Below, one piece after another: positions 1 through 7,249 of a stretch of 13,691 bases of DNA; the stretch's first letter is position 1, and every line of letters begins with the position of its first letter. The stretch is from the NCBI GenBank assembly GCA_002309955.1, contig DBXQ01000056.1, positions 22,857-36,547 of the forward strand. The letters are read 5' to 3'. A program made the translations under genes and the position numbers. Below the pieces are notes generated by a model that saw nothing but the letters and a program-made list of their open reading frames with translations, ran no database searches and was not told where the DNA came from. Source of the stretch: Bacteroidales bacterium UBA1208 (GTDB lineage: Bacteria; Bacteroidota; Bacteroidia; Bacteroidales; P3).

Positions 1-451
1 ATGGGAGAACTGAGGACTAAGGAGTGAACGAAGAGCGACTGAGCCTGCATCGGTCATTGAGATGGAAAATAAGATAAAACGGTCACTATCAGTCTTTCCA
101 TTCTGTATGTTCCCGCTTTGCCCTTGAAAGGTCTCGGTCGGAGGCCAGCTCTGCCTAATGACTGATTCGGGTTAGTTTCATTCATGCTTAATTGTCTTTA
201 CGCTCCACCATCGCTCGAGTTACCTCCACAGAGGTATAACTGAACTTGTATATGAGCGTCGGCGATACGCTAATAAGCGATGTCGGAGACGGGTTTGAGG
301 TTTAGAGAGAAGGAAAGAGAAGTGGGTTAAAATGGGTGTACAGAAAAAAAAATTTGTGGTTTCCACTTTTTTTATTATTTTAGTAATTTGTTTTTTGAGG
401 GGTGTGTTGCTGTATACTCCTTATAGTAAGATAATTATAAAATTACGCCAT
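1..451. other. Gene-free region upstream of pyrH
   Basis: No convincing coding region, tRNA or rRNA is visible on either strand. The first ~45 nt look like degenerate 11-nt units of the type (GAGG)(T/A)NGAACG, starting with ATGGGAGAAC, which also ends the window. Positions 344-352 are an A9 tract, followed by a T-rich stretch. A possible weak pyrH promoter lies just upstream of the gene: TTTG at 387-390 and TATACTCC at 413-420. Spacing and sequence are off the Bacteroidota consensus, so I do not call it. The usual rpsB-tsf neighbours of pyrH are not present within this stretch. Confidence 0.6.
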
Positions 452-1162
452 ATGAAATACAATCGAATCCTTCTAAAATTGAGCGGTGAATCTCTTATGG
501 GAGAGCAGAGTTACGGCATTTCGCCGGCGATGTTGGAACAGTATGCCGCTGACATAAAACAAGTAGTTGATCAGAAAGTGGAAGTTGCCATAGTGATTGG
601 TGGTGGAAATATTTTCCGTGGCCTTAGTGGTGCATCGAAAGGGATGGACCGAGTGCAGGGTGACTATATGGGTATGCTGGCCACTTTGATTAATAGCATG
701 GCGTTGCAGGCCGAACTCGAAAAGCAAGGGTTGAAAACCGAATTGTTGGGCGGGTTGGCTATTGAGCCCATTTGTAAGGAGATGTCGCGTCGCAGGGCTA
801 TTGAGGCCATGCAGGAAGGCCGTGTGGTTATCATCGGTGGTGGTACGGGCAATCCGTTCTTTACCACTGATACGGCTTCCACTCTCCGTGCGATTGAAAT
901 AAAGGCAGACGTGATTCTGAAAGGAACGCGTGTGGATGGTGTCTACACCGCTGATCCGGAGAAAGACCCTTCGGCCACAAAGTATCAAACCCTTACTTTC
1001 CAGGAGGCTTTGGGAAAGAAATTGAAGATAATGGATCTCACTGCCTTTGCATTGTGTGAAGAGAACAATCTTCCCATCTATGTTTTTGACATGAACAAGC
1101 CGGGCAATCTGCTTAAAGTGGTTTCGGGCGACCCTATCGGCACCGAGGTGACAAAGGGTTGA
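452..1162 (+). CDS. pyrH: UMP kinase (uridylate kinase)
   Basis: This enzyme phosphorylates UMP to UDP with ATP in the cytoplasm, the step that feeds UTP and CTP synthesis; the bacterial type is a hexameric amino-acid-kinase-fold enzyme. The 236-residue product has the usual length. Family motifs are visible: LLKLSGE near residues 7-13, the GGGNIFRG loop near 49-56, DYMGMLAT near 69-76, and GGTGNPFFTTDTA near 130-142. The reading frame stays open back to 332, but that extension is a Lys-rich plus hydrophobic stretch unlike UMP kinases. I therefore take ATG 452, where MKYNRILLKLSGE matches the family N-terminus. frr follows 57 nt downstream, the common bacterial pyrH-frr pairing linking nucleotide supply and translation. 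Confidence 0.96.
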   Translation: MKYNRILLKLSGESLMGEQSYGISPAMLEQYAADIKQVVDQKVEVAIVIGGGNIFRGLSGASKGMDRVQGDYMGMLATLINSMALQAELEKQGLKTELLGGLAIEPICKEMSRRRAIEAMQEGRVVIIGGGTGNPFFTTDTASTLRAIEIKADVILKGTRVDGVYTADPEKDPSATKYQTLTFQEALGKKLKIMDLTAFALCEENNLPIYVFDMNKPGNLLKVVSGDPIGTEVTKG

Positions 1163-1219
1163 TTTGTCCCTGATTTCAGTGATTTGTAAATAAGTAATAA
1201 TATAAAATATATCAACAAT

Positions 1220-1783
1220 ATGAACGACTTATCAAAAGCCTGTATCGACGAGGCAAAAAACAGTATGCAGTCCGCCATTCATTTTCTTGAGAAGGAACTT
1301 GAGAAAATCCGTGCCGGGAAAGCCAATCCGGGAATGCTTGACGGAGTGAAGATTGATTATTACGGGACTCCTACCGAAATCAGCCAAGCTGCCAGCATCA
1401 ACACTCCCGACCCCCGTACGATTATTATTCAGCCGTGGGAGAAAAACATTGTGGGAGCCATCAATAAGGCTATTCTTGATGCCAATTTGGGCTTCACTCC
1501 CCGTCATGAGGGCGACATTCTGCGTATCATTATTCCTCCGCTGACCGAGGAACGCCGCAAGGAATTGTCGAAGGCTGCCAAAGTTGAGGTTGAAAACAGT
1601 AAAGTGAATATCCGCAATGCCCGTCGCAATGTGATGGATAAGGTAAAGAAACTGAAGGATAAATCGGTGCCTGAGGATGAGGTGAAGCAGGTAGAGAAGG
1701 AGATCCAGGAAATTACTGACAAATTCATAGGTGAGTGCGACAAGATATTTACCGCCAAAGAGAAAGAGATAATGACTGTGTAG
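1220..1783 (+). CDS. frr: Ribosome recycling factor
   Basis: With EF-G, this protein splits the post-termination ribosome into subunits so that it can be reused. The 187-residue length matches the family (about 185). Recognisable features are the helical N-terminus with KIRAGKANPGMLDGVKIDYYG (residues about 29-49), which is the RTGRA-type signature, then a central beta domain containing INTPDPRTIIIQPW. The IPPLTEERRKELSK segment lies near residues 105-118 and the long charged C-terminal helices near 120-185. It lies 57 nt after pyrH and 33 nt before birA in the same direction, so a three-gene transcript is likely. The 57-nt gap is AT-rich and could hold an additional promoter, but I see no clear consensus there. 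Confidence 0.97.
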   Translation: MNDLSKACIDEAKNSMQSAIHFLEKELEKIRAGKANPGMLDGVKIDYYGTPTEISQAASINTPDPRTIIIQPWEKNIVGAINKAILDANLGFTPRHEGDILRIIIPPLTEERRKELSKAAKVEVENSKVNIRNARRNVMDKVKKLKDKSVPEDEVKQVEKEIQEITDKFIGECDKIFTAKEKEIMTV

Positions 1784-1816
1784 GCGGTCATGCCAAGCCT
1801 GTACTCATCGTAAGCA

Positions 1817-2578
1817 ATGGATTTGCGATTATTCGATTCTTTGGAATCGACGAATAAGTATTGCGAACTCCTCGACCTTTCCACGGTCGGGGAGTTTACC
1901 GTTGTTTGTGCCAGGGAGCAGACGTCTGGTATCGGGCAACGCGGCAATGTGTGGCATTCGGCTCCAGGCAAAAACCTTACTTTCAGTTTGGTGTTGAAGC
2001 CGTGCTTCCTTCCTTTCGAACAGCAGTATATGTTGACCAAGGCAGTGTCGTTGGGAGTTGTCGACTGTCTGGTTCCATTGTTGCCTGAAGGGCAGGAGGT
2101 GAGTATCAAATGGCCAAACGATATTTATATCGGGAGGAGGAAAGTGTGCGGAATATTGATTTCCAACCATGTTTCGGGCAGCAGTCTGTCGTCTTCGGTG
2201 GTGGGAATAGGTTTGAATGTGAATCAGACCGAGTTCCCCGAATGGGTTCCGAATCCGGTGTCGTTGAAGCAGGTGACGGGGCGTGAGGAGGCTTTGGAAC
2301 CTCTCCTGCGGAGGGTGGTAGAGTGTATTGCACTCCGGTATGGTCAGCTACAGGGCGGATTGGAGGGTGAAGAGACCCTGGATAAGGAGTATCTTTCTCG
2401 GCTGTTGTTCCGGGGTGAGGAGCGGCTGTATATGCTCCGTGGCGAGCAGGTGGAGGCCACTATTGTGGATGTGAATCGTTTTGGTCATCTTGATTTAACC
2501 GGGTCGAAAGGTGAAAAATATACCTGCCAGTTGAAGGAATTGGTGTTCCTTGATCTGGCAGGCAGGCGAGAGGAGTAG
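1817..2578 (+). CDS. birA: Biotin-[acetyl-CoA-carboxylase] ligase
   Basis: This enzyme activates biotin to biotinyl-5'-AMP and attaches it to a lysine of biotin carboxyl carrier proteins such as that of acetyl-CoA carboxylase. The 253-residue product shows the biotin-binding loop SGIGQRGNVWHS near residues 37-48 (GRGRRG-type), GKNLTFS near 51-57, KWPND at 98-102, GILIS near 112-116 and GIGLNVNQ near 130-137. A small C-terminal SH3-like domain covers about 205-253. It begins directly with the catalytic domain and lacks the N-terminal helix-turn-helix of Escherichia coli BirA. It is therefore a group I, non-repressor ligase, which is usual in Bacteroidota. It follows frr by 33 nt. Its stop lies 11 nt from the stop of the convergent gene downstream. 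Confidence 0.94.
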   Translation: MDLRLFDSLESTNKYCELLDLSTVGEFTVVCAREQTSGIGQRGNVWHSAPGKNLTFSLVLKPCFLPFEQQYMLTKAVSLGVVDCLVPLLPEGQEVSIKWPNDIYIGRRKVCGILISNHVSGSSLSSSVVGIGLNVNQTEFPEWVPNPVSLKQVTGREEALEPLLRRVVECIALRYGQLQGGLEGEETLDKEYLSRLLFRGEERLYMLRGEQVEATIVDVNRFGHLDLTGSKGEKYTCQLKELVFLDLAGRREE

Positions 2579-2581
2579 TCG

Positions 2582-2598
2582 AAGGAATGCTATTCCTT
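2582..2598. terminator. Palindrome between convergent genes, possible bidirectional terminator
   Basis: AAGGAAT, GCT, ATTCCTT forms perfect 7-bp arms with a 3-nt loop, placed exactly where birA (+) and the secreted-protein gene (-) converge. It contains the stop codon of the reverse gene (2590-2592). The stem is AT-rich and no long T-run follows on the forward strand, so termination strength is uncertain. Confidence 0.4.
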
Positions 2599-3069
2599 GT
2601 TTCTCAGCGACCGCTGCATCTTTTCTATCAAATAGTTTACCACTACGTCCGACTGGCGGTCGGTGCTGCAGCAGAAGACGTAGAGTGTCCGCGTAAGGTA
2701 TGACACCCCAACGTAGCACGATTGTGAGTGGTCAATCTGTTCGTTGACCACTGGAGCGGGTTTAGTGGGGTCTTGGCGGTTGCGTTGTGTGAAGAGGGCT
2801 ACGTCCCAGCCCTCGTCCATTTGCTGTTGCTGCTGTTGTGAAAGGGGGGCGAGGTTGAACTCCTTGCAAAGCCATTCCCACCCTTGGTCGTCAACGGCTT
2901 CAAGCAGGGTGACATCGGCGGTGATGCCAGTGTCGAGTGTGAAGTTGGTGACACTGGCCACTCGTATGTCGGTACGTGAAGCATAGCGATTATATAAATC
3001 GGTCTGGGCGAGAGAGGTTATGCCAATGATTATTGTGCAGAAGAATGTGATGAGCCGTGGGATGTTCAT
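2590..3069 (-). CDS. Small secreted protein, third gene of the sigma operon (DUF4252-like?)
   Basis: This 159-residue protein has a clear signal peptide (MNIPRLITFFCTIIIGITSLA-Q, residues 1-21), so the mature part is exported. The mature N-terminus (LYNRYASRTDIRVASVTNFTLD) weakly resembles the start of DUF4252 proteins, which often sit beside ECF sigma genes in Bacteroidota. I am not sure of this, and the rest is unfamiliar. It has a run of six glutamines (78-83) and cysteines at 68, 118, 133 and 134. It starts 10 nt after the membrane anti-sigma-like gene, so the two are almost certainly co-transcribed and probably coupled in translation. A role in envelope sensing or as an output of the sigma system is an inference from context only. 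Confidence 0.8.
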   Translation of the reverse strand: MNIPRLITFFCTIIIGITSLAQTDLYNRYASRTDIRVASVTNFTLDTGITADVTLLEAVDDQGWEWLCKEFNLAPLSQQQQQQMDEGWDVALFTQRNRQDPTKPAPVVNEQIDHSQSCYVGVSYLTRTLYVFCCSTDRQSDVVVNYLIEKMQRSLRNKE

Positions 3070-3079
3070 GGTGTGTTGT

Positions 3080-3625
3080 TCAAGCTTTTAGGAAATTCCA
3101 AATGTCATTGATTACTGAATCGGGCGAGCATTGTGTATTGCAGGCTACAACGGGGTCGGTAACGGATAGAGGTTCGGTGTTGTTGCTCAAGGATTCGATT
3201 TTTTTGGCGATAGGCTCTCGGGGTGTTGTCTCAACAGGTCGGATAGCTTGTTTTTGTGTGGGCGTAGGAGGCTCGACAGGTTGGTGTTGGGCAGAAGGCT
3301 GGGTTGTGCTTTCCGTGGCCGGCAGGGGGGCTGTAATGGTTTCAGAGTGCATGGGTGTCTCATGGATGTCGGTCTGTGCAACCACGGTGGTGCTGTCGGG
3401 ATTGGGGTTAGTGGTGTTGAATATTGTGAAAAACACACCTGCCACTATGGCCAAGGATGCTATTGAGGAAGCTGTAATATACCTCTTGCGGCGAATCTTG
3501 GTGGCTTGCACGGTGGCAGCTTGAAATATTTCGTCACGGTGAGTGAGAAGGTCAAGTTCGGCCTTCTCTTCCGGGGTTATTACTCCTTCATTGTATCGCT
3601 GTAGGAGGTTTTCTAATCTTTTCAT
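3080..3625 (-). CDS. Single-pass membrane protein, probable anti-sigma factor
   Basis: The 181-residue product has a short charged cytoplasmic N-terminus (1-48, starting MKRLENLLQRYNEG and resembling the start of Bacteroidota anti-sigma and DUF-type regulators). One membrane segment follows (about 50-69, IASLAIVAGVFFTIF), preceded by KIRRKR, which favours an inside N-terminus. A Pro/Thr-rich periplasmic linker covers about 75-140. The C-terminal tail carries a CNTQC pair (Cys162, Cys166) and ends in an amphipathic DSVINDIWNFLKA. No HxxxCxxC zinc anti-sigma motif is present. It begins 12 nt after the sigma factor gene, the usual place for the cognate anti-sigma factor. The assignment rests on topology and position rather than on a recognised domain. 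Confidence 0.72.
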   Translation of the reverse strand: MKRLENLLQRYNEGVITPEEKAELDLLTHRDEIFQAATVQATKIRRKRYITASSIASLAIVAGVFFTIFNTTNPNPDSTTVVAQTDIHETPMHSETITAPLPATESTTQPSAQHQPVEPPTPTQKQAIRPVETTPREPIAKKIESLSNNTEPLSVTDPVVACNTQCSPDSVINDIWNFLKA

Positions 3626-3637
3626 ATCGAAATATGT

Positions 3638-4135
3638 TTAGGTGTCCTTGTTCTTTTTGAAAAATATATTGTTTTGGTCGTACTCTAACATCATTTTTTT
3701 CAGTCGCTCGTGTCCTTTGTGGAATAGTTTCTTCAGTGTTGGCATGGGTGTATTGGTAATTTCTGATATCTGATGTCGTGAGTAGCCTTGTACATAGTAG
3801 AGGTCGAATATTTCCTGTATTCGGTCAGGTAGTTTTTCTTTATAGCTCCATAATGCTTTTAATCGTGCTTCGTCTATCTCGCTTTCGTGGTTGGGGATTT
3901 CGGGTAGTTGTTCGAAAAGTATGTAGTTTTCTTTTTTTAGTCTTTTTAGACAGTTGTTTTTTAGTACTCTTTTGCAGTAGTTGTAAGGGTTTACAACAAA
4001 AGGGTTGGACATTGTGTCAACTAATGCGTCTTGCACTGCATCCTCGACATCCGCCTTGTTGTGCAATAGCGAATAGGCCATCTGGTAGAGGTCCAGGTAG
4101 TGGTCGGCCAGCATCTGTTTGTCACTTTCGCGCAT
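3638..4135 (-). CDS. ECF-like sigma-70 family RNA polymerase sigma factor
   Basis: This is a 165-residue alternative sigma factor predicted to direct RNA polymerase to a small regulon. Region 2 lies in about residues 10-75, with the characteristic acidic DVEDAVQDALVDTM segment (29-42). Region 4 lies in about 95-148, with the helix-turn-helix LPDRIQEIFDLYYVQGYSRHQISEI and a second helix at TPMPTLKKLFHKGHERLKKMM. The frame is open to 4246, but that extension runs into the end of the upstream gene and through repeat boxes. I take ATG 4135, where the conserved region 2 begins shortly after. It heads a tight operon with an anti-sigma-like membrane protein and a secreted protein. No TAnnTTTG box precedes it; paired GGGGGTA boxes do. 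Confidence 0.9.
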   Translation of the reverse strand: MRESDKQMLADHYLDLYQMAYSLLHNKADVEDAVQDALVDTMSNPFVVNPYNYCKRVLKNNCLKRLKKENYILFEQLPEIPNHESEIDEARLKALWSYKEKLPDRIQEIFDLYYVQGYSRHQISEITNTPMPTLKKLFHKGHERLKKMMLEYDQNNIFFKKNKDT

Positions 4136-4154
4136 ATTGAGGTTTGCAGTGTTT

Positions 4155-4192
4155 CGTATATAAGAGTCTTTACCCCCGATTTGGATACCCCC
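4155..4192 (-). promoter_or_regulatory. Paired GGGGGTA boxes upstream of the sigma factor operon
   Basis: On the reverse strand, GGGGGTA occurs twice (plus-strand TACCCCC at 4186-4192 and 4171-4177), exactly 15 nt apart. A TATATAC stretch follows about 20 nt before the sigma start codon. The region lacks the housekeeping TAnnTTTG box. It could be an alternative-sigma promoter, possibly autoregulated, or a binding site for a regulator reading two helical turns; the exact -35/-10 assignment is not clear from sequence alone. Confidence 0.4.
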
Positions 4193-4205
4193 TGAAGTGC
4201 AATAT

Positions 4206-4634
4206 TTAACATTTTTTATGATATTTGGGCAGTTCTGGGATGCCAATCAGTTGTTTCCCTTCGAAATCGACTTTGCAGCAGACCTGTTGGGCACCGTTGG
4301 TAATGCAAAGAAAGGGAACTTGGAGGACGAGGTTGTAGCGGCAAGCTTGGTCAATTACTTTTTGTGTGAGGGGGACAGTCTCTTTTTTACATTCCACGAT
4401 AATGAGGGGTTTCACCTCATTGTCATATACCACAATGTCGCACCGTTGCGTCATGCCGTTGAGGGTGATGGCGCCTTCCACCTGCATGAGTTCTAATGGG
4501 TACATCAGTTCTTCATGCAGATATCGGATGAAGTGCTGGCGTACCCATTCCTCGGGTGTCAATGCGACAAAGCGGTTTCGCACAATGTCAAAGACCTCTC
4601 GACGGCCATTTGTTTCTCGTATATTAATAGACAT
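4206..4634 (-). CDS. Small PD-(D/E)XK protein with HsdR N-terminal-like domain
   Basis: This 142-residue protein resembles the N-terminal domain of type I restriction enzyme R subunits (HSDR_N_2-type), here as a stand-alone protein. The expected acid and lysine residues are visible: Glu54 (VEG), Asp66 in CDIVVYD, and the Glu81-x-Lys83 of IIVECKKE, matching a PD-(D/E)XK nuclease core. Stand-alone versions are common in Bacteroidota; their function is not established to my knowledge, and there is no helicase, HsdM or HsdS here. The frame is open to 4712, but I choose ATG 4634 because conserved sequence starts there and it overlaps the receptor stop by 11 nt, an arrangement typical of translational coupling. 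The sigma gene starts 70 nt downstream. Confidence 0.83.
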   Translation of the reverse strand: MSINIRETNGRREVFDIVRNRFVALTPEEWVRQHFIRYLHEELMYPLELMQVEGAITLNGMTQRCDIVVYDNEVKPLIIVECKKETVPLTQKVIDQACRYNLVLQVPFLCITNGAQQVCCKVDFEGKQLIGIPELPKYHKKC

Positions 4635-7191
4635 TCTCTGACCCGCTGTCTTCTTCCTCCTCAACTTGGGGCTTTTGTTTGAGGCCGTTGTTAATTTTGT
4701 ACGAGAAGCCAACCGTGATGGTGGGGGAGATGCGGCGCGAGTTCACCTCGCGGCTCATCTGGCGGGTATATGTCGTGTGTCCCCAGCCGCCGGTGGAGAA
4801 TACGTCGCCCACTCTTATGTTGATTGTTCCGCGTTTCTGCAGCACGTCCTTCTTCACTGCCAAATCGAACCAGTAGGAGGGGAACATCGTTGTCTGGAGG
4901 TCGAGCCAAGGGGCAAAATACTGTCCCGAGAACTGGATTGTCCAGTCTTTGGGGAGCGTCATGAAGGAAGTGAACTTGCTGCTGGCCTGCCATGCCGAAT
5001 GGCTCTTGTTGTCCAGCAGTGCTGTACCTTGGATGGTACTGTGGTACAAGTTCACGCTGAGATTCAGTTTCCACCATTTTGTGGCCTGCCAGTCGACGAT
5101 AAACTCCAGTCCGTAGTTATAGCCTTTGTCGAGGTTCTGCCATGTGCTTGCCCAGTAGCCGTCGTATTGCGAATTGTAGGGCATCCAAGGGCTATAGTGG
5201 TTCCTTGATAGCGTATCCCATACAAAGCCGTAGCGGGTCATCATATTGTTGGTCTGTCGGTAGTAGGCGCATGTGTAAATGTTCCATTTGTCGAGGCTCA
5301 GGTTATGCGACAGCTCGAAGGCATTGGTGAATTCCGGGTCAAGGTTCGGGTTGCCGAACGACATCTGCTGCCCTTCCCGCACGTCAAGGTAAGGGTTCAG
5401 ATCCCACATGTGGGGGCGGCGTACACGGCGGCTGTAGCTCAACTGCATGCTGTTGGCCTCGTTGATTTCGTACGACAGGTGCAGGGTGGGATAAGGTTCC
5501 CAATAGCTTTTGTGCACTGGCGTTGTGTTGCGGTGGTTCATGTCATAGCCGTACAGGTAGGAGTATTCAACACGAAGTCCCGCCTGGGCTGACAGCTTGT
5601 CGGTGAACTTCCCTCCCACGGTGGCATAGATACCGTGGGTTTGTTGGTTGTAGTCGAAATGTGTCGACGACACAGAGTCGTAGAATCTATCTAGTTGGTG
5701 CGTCACTTCATCGTATTCAGTTCGATGGTAGATGGCGTTCTGGTTAGGCCAGTCAAGACGGCCTTCGTAGCCTGTCTCCAGTTTCCATTTTTCGGCAAAG
5801 GGGTGTACGTAGTTCACCTTTATGTTCAGGGCCTGGTGATGGTTTTCTGTCTCTGTCTCGCGCAGGTAATAATTGTCCCACATAGGGTTCCAAGTCATCC
5901 CGTTTCGAATGGCCAGGGTGTCTATGTATCGCTGTTCTTGGAATCCATTGCCTTTTACATTCCGCATGGAGAAAGAGGCATCGGCTGTCAGCTCGCGGTC
6001 TTTCTGCTCAAACTTCTTTACATAGCTGAGGTTGAACACATGGTTGAAATTCCTGTTGTTGTTTGTGTCTATTTGGCGGTAGTCCATCAGCCCGTTGTAC
6101 ATCAGATCTTTCGAGAAAATATCGCTTGTCCTCATCCGTTTACCGCCGCGCAGCTGATAGGAGAAAAGCAGGCTGTTCTTGTCATTGAAGTAGTACTCGC
6201 CGCCTACCTTCATGCTGCCCATGTAGTTTCTTCTTAGGCCGTATTCGTCCATGGAGTCGTTTGAATAAGGCACGCTGTCCCTCATCCGCTCAATCATGGA
6301 GTGGCCGTGGCTGCCTCGGCTCCGCATTCCGCCATCCAGGGTGAAGAAGAGATTGTATTTCTCTGTGGTATAGTTTAGGCTGATACTTCCCATGGTGGTG
6401 GGGATGAGTTTAGGTAGCGGGTCGGGAACCATAAAAGGCAGCGGGCCGCCAAAGTTCAGGTTTGCCACGCCGTTCAGTCCAAGAGCTCCAGAGGTCTTCT
6501 CTTTCAACTTGATGTTGATGATGCCTGACATCCCTTCCGGGTCGTATTTGGCCGAGGGATTAGTGATAACCTCCACACTCTCCACAGAGCTGGCGGGTAT
6601 CTGCTCCAGCAGGGTCTCCAAGTCATTTCCCATCATCTCGTAGGGTCGTCCGTTGATAAGAACTTTTACGCTTGACGAACCGCGCAACGACACATTGCCG
6701 TCGTTGTCCACTGACACACTCGGCACACTTTCCAGCACATCGGTTGCCGTTCCGCCACTGGTCACCAAGTTCTTGTCGACGTTCACCACCCTTTTGTCCA
6801 GCTGGTACTCAACCATTGTCCGCTGTGCCGTTACTTGCACCTCTTCCATCATCCTTGCACTGGGCACGATTTGTATTTTTCCGAGATTCACCGTATTGTG
6901 TTTCTCGTTCAGCGTCACGTGGTGGGGATGGAAATAGGTCTGATATCCCATAAACGATATTCTTACTATATAAGTGCCATAGTTAGCCTTGGTACTGAAC
7001 GACCCGTTGGCCTCGGTCACCGTGCCTGTCACCAACGACGAGTCCTTTACCTTCAAGATGGCCACCGTGGCGTATTCAATGGGGTGCCCTGTTTTGCTGT
7101 CGTACACCCGTCCGCTAATTGTTCCCTGTGCCATAGCCGTGCAAACCATTCCGGCCATGCAGCACATCCATAATATCAGTCTCTTAATCAT
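4624..7191 (-). CDS. Outer membrane beta-barrel receptor, TonB-dependent-receptor-like
   Basis: This is an 855-residue outer membrane protein. Residues 1-21 are a signal peptide (cut near CTAMA-Q). About 24-105 form a carboxypeptidase-regulatory-like beta-sandwich (GTISGRVYDSKTGHPIEYATV). About 118-235 form a plug domain (DVLESVPSVSVDNDGNVSLRG; VKVLINGRP; SVEVITNPSAKYDPEG). The remainder is a large beta barrel of the OMP_b-brl_3 type. Such proteins import or bind unknown ligands at the outer membrane. No SusD-like partner is present, so this is not a typical polysaccharide locus. The frame opens at 7218, but ATG 7191 gives the clean signal peptide MIKRLILWMCC. The C-terminus is acidic (EEEEDSGSENVY) rather than ending in the usual aromatic barrel strand, which is slightly odd. 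The PAS gene ends 58 nt upstream. Confidence 0.9.
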   Translation of the reverse strand: MIKRLILWMCCMAGMVCTAMAQGTISGRVYDSKTGHPIEYATVAILKVKDSSLVTGTVTEANGSFSTKANYGTYIVRISFMGYQTYFHPHHVTLNEKHNTVNLGKIQIVPSARMMEEVQVTAQRTMVEYQLDKRVVNVDKNLVTSGGTATDVLESVPSVSVDNDGNVSLRGSSSVKVLINGRPYEMMGNDLETLLEQIPASSVESVEVITNPSAKYDPEGMSGIINIKLKEKTSGALGLNGVANLNFGGPLPFMVPDPLPKLIPTTMGSISLNYTTEKYNLFFTLDGGMRSRGSHGHSMIERMRDSVPYSNDSMDEYGLRRNYMGSMKVGGEYYFNDKNSLLFSYQLRGGKRMRTSDIFSKDLMYNGLMDYRQIDTNNNRNFNHVFNLSYVKKFEQKDRELTADASFSMRNVKGNGFQEQRYIDTLAIRNGMTWNPMWDNYYLRETETENHHQALNIKVNYVHPFAEKWKLETGYEGRLDWPNQNAIYHRTEYDEVTHQLDRFYDSVSSTHFDYNQQTHGIYATVGGKFTDKLSAQAGLRVEYSYLYGYDMNHRNTTPVHKSYWEPYPTLHLSYEINEANSMQLSYSRRVRRPHMWDLNPYLDVREGQQMSFGNPNLDPEFTNAFELSHNLSLDKWNIYTCAYYRQTNNMMTRYGFVWDTLSRNHYSPWMPYNSQYDGYWASTWQNLDKGYNYGLEFIVDWQATKWWKLNLSVNLYHSTIQGTALLDNKSHSAWQASSKFTSFMTLPKDWTIQFSGQYFAPWLDLQTTMFPSYWFDLAVKKDVLQKRGTINIRVGDVFSTGGWGHTTYTRQMSREVNSRRISPTITVGFSYKINNGLKQKPQVEEEEDSGSENVY

Positions 7192-7249
7192 GTATAAACT
7201 GGGTATGCTATATTTCAATAATCAACCATTGTGCGTGCTCAGTACTGTG

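Noticed and set aside
1..331. Possible tRNA, suggested by CCACCA near 208
   Set aside because: No T-loop GGTTCRA signature or cloverleaf arms are present around it.
332..451. In-frame upstream extension of pyrH with a hydrophobic stretch that looks like a membrane anchor
   Set aside because: UMP kinases are soluble and begin at the MKYNRILLKLSGE position. The extension is low-complexity AT-rich DNA around an A9 tract, so ATG 452 is preferred.
473..988. 171-codon reverse open frame antisense to pyrH
   Set aside because: It lies wholly inside a well-conserved gene, has no recognisable domain and follows from the codon pattern of the forward gene.
1504..2109. 201-codon reverse open frame over the frr-birA junction
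   Set aside because: It overlaps two confident forward genes and shows a Ser/Thr-rich composition typical of a shadow frame.
2821..2845. Triplet repeat (GCTGTTGCTGCTGTTG) as a possible microsatellite
   Set aside because: It encodes the six-glutamine run of the secreted protein with mixed CAA and CAG codons, so it is coding and not a pure repeat.
4136..4246. Longer start for the sigma factor at 4246
   Set aside because: It would overlap the end of the upstream gene and translate the GGGGGTA repeat region. Sigma region 2 fits a start at 4135.
4206..4634. Part of a type I restriction-modification system
   Set aside because: There are no helicase, HsdM or HsdS genes nearby, and the protein is a complete short stand-alone domain of a kind common in Bacteroidota.
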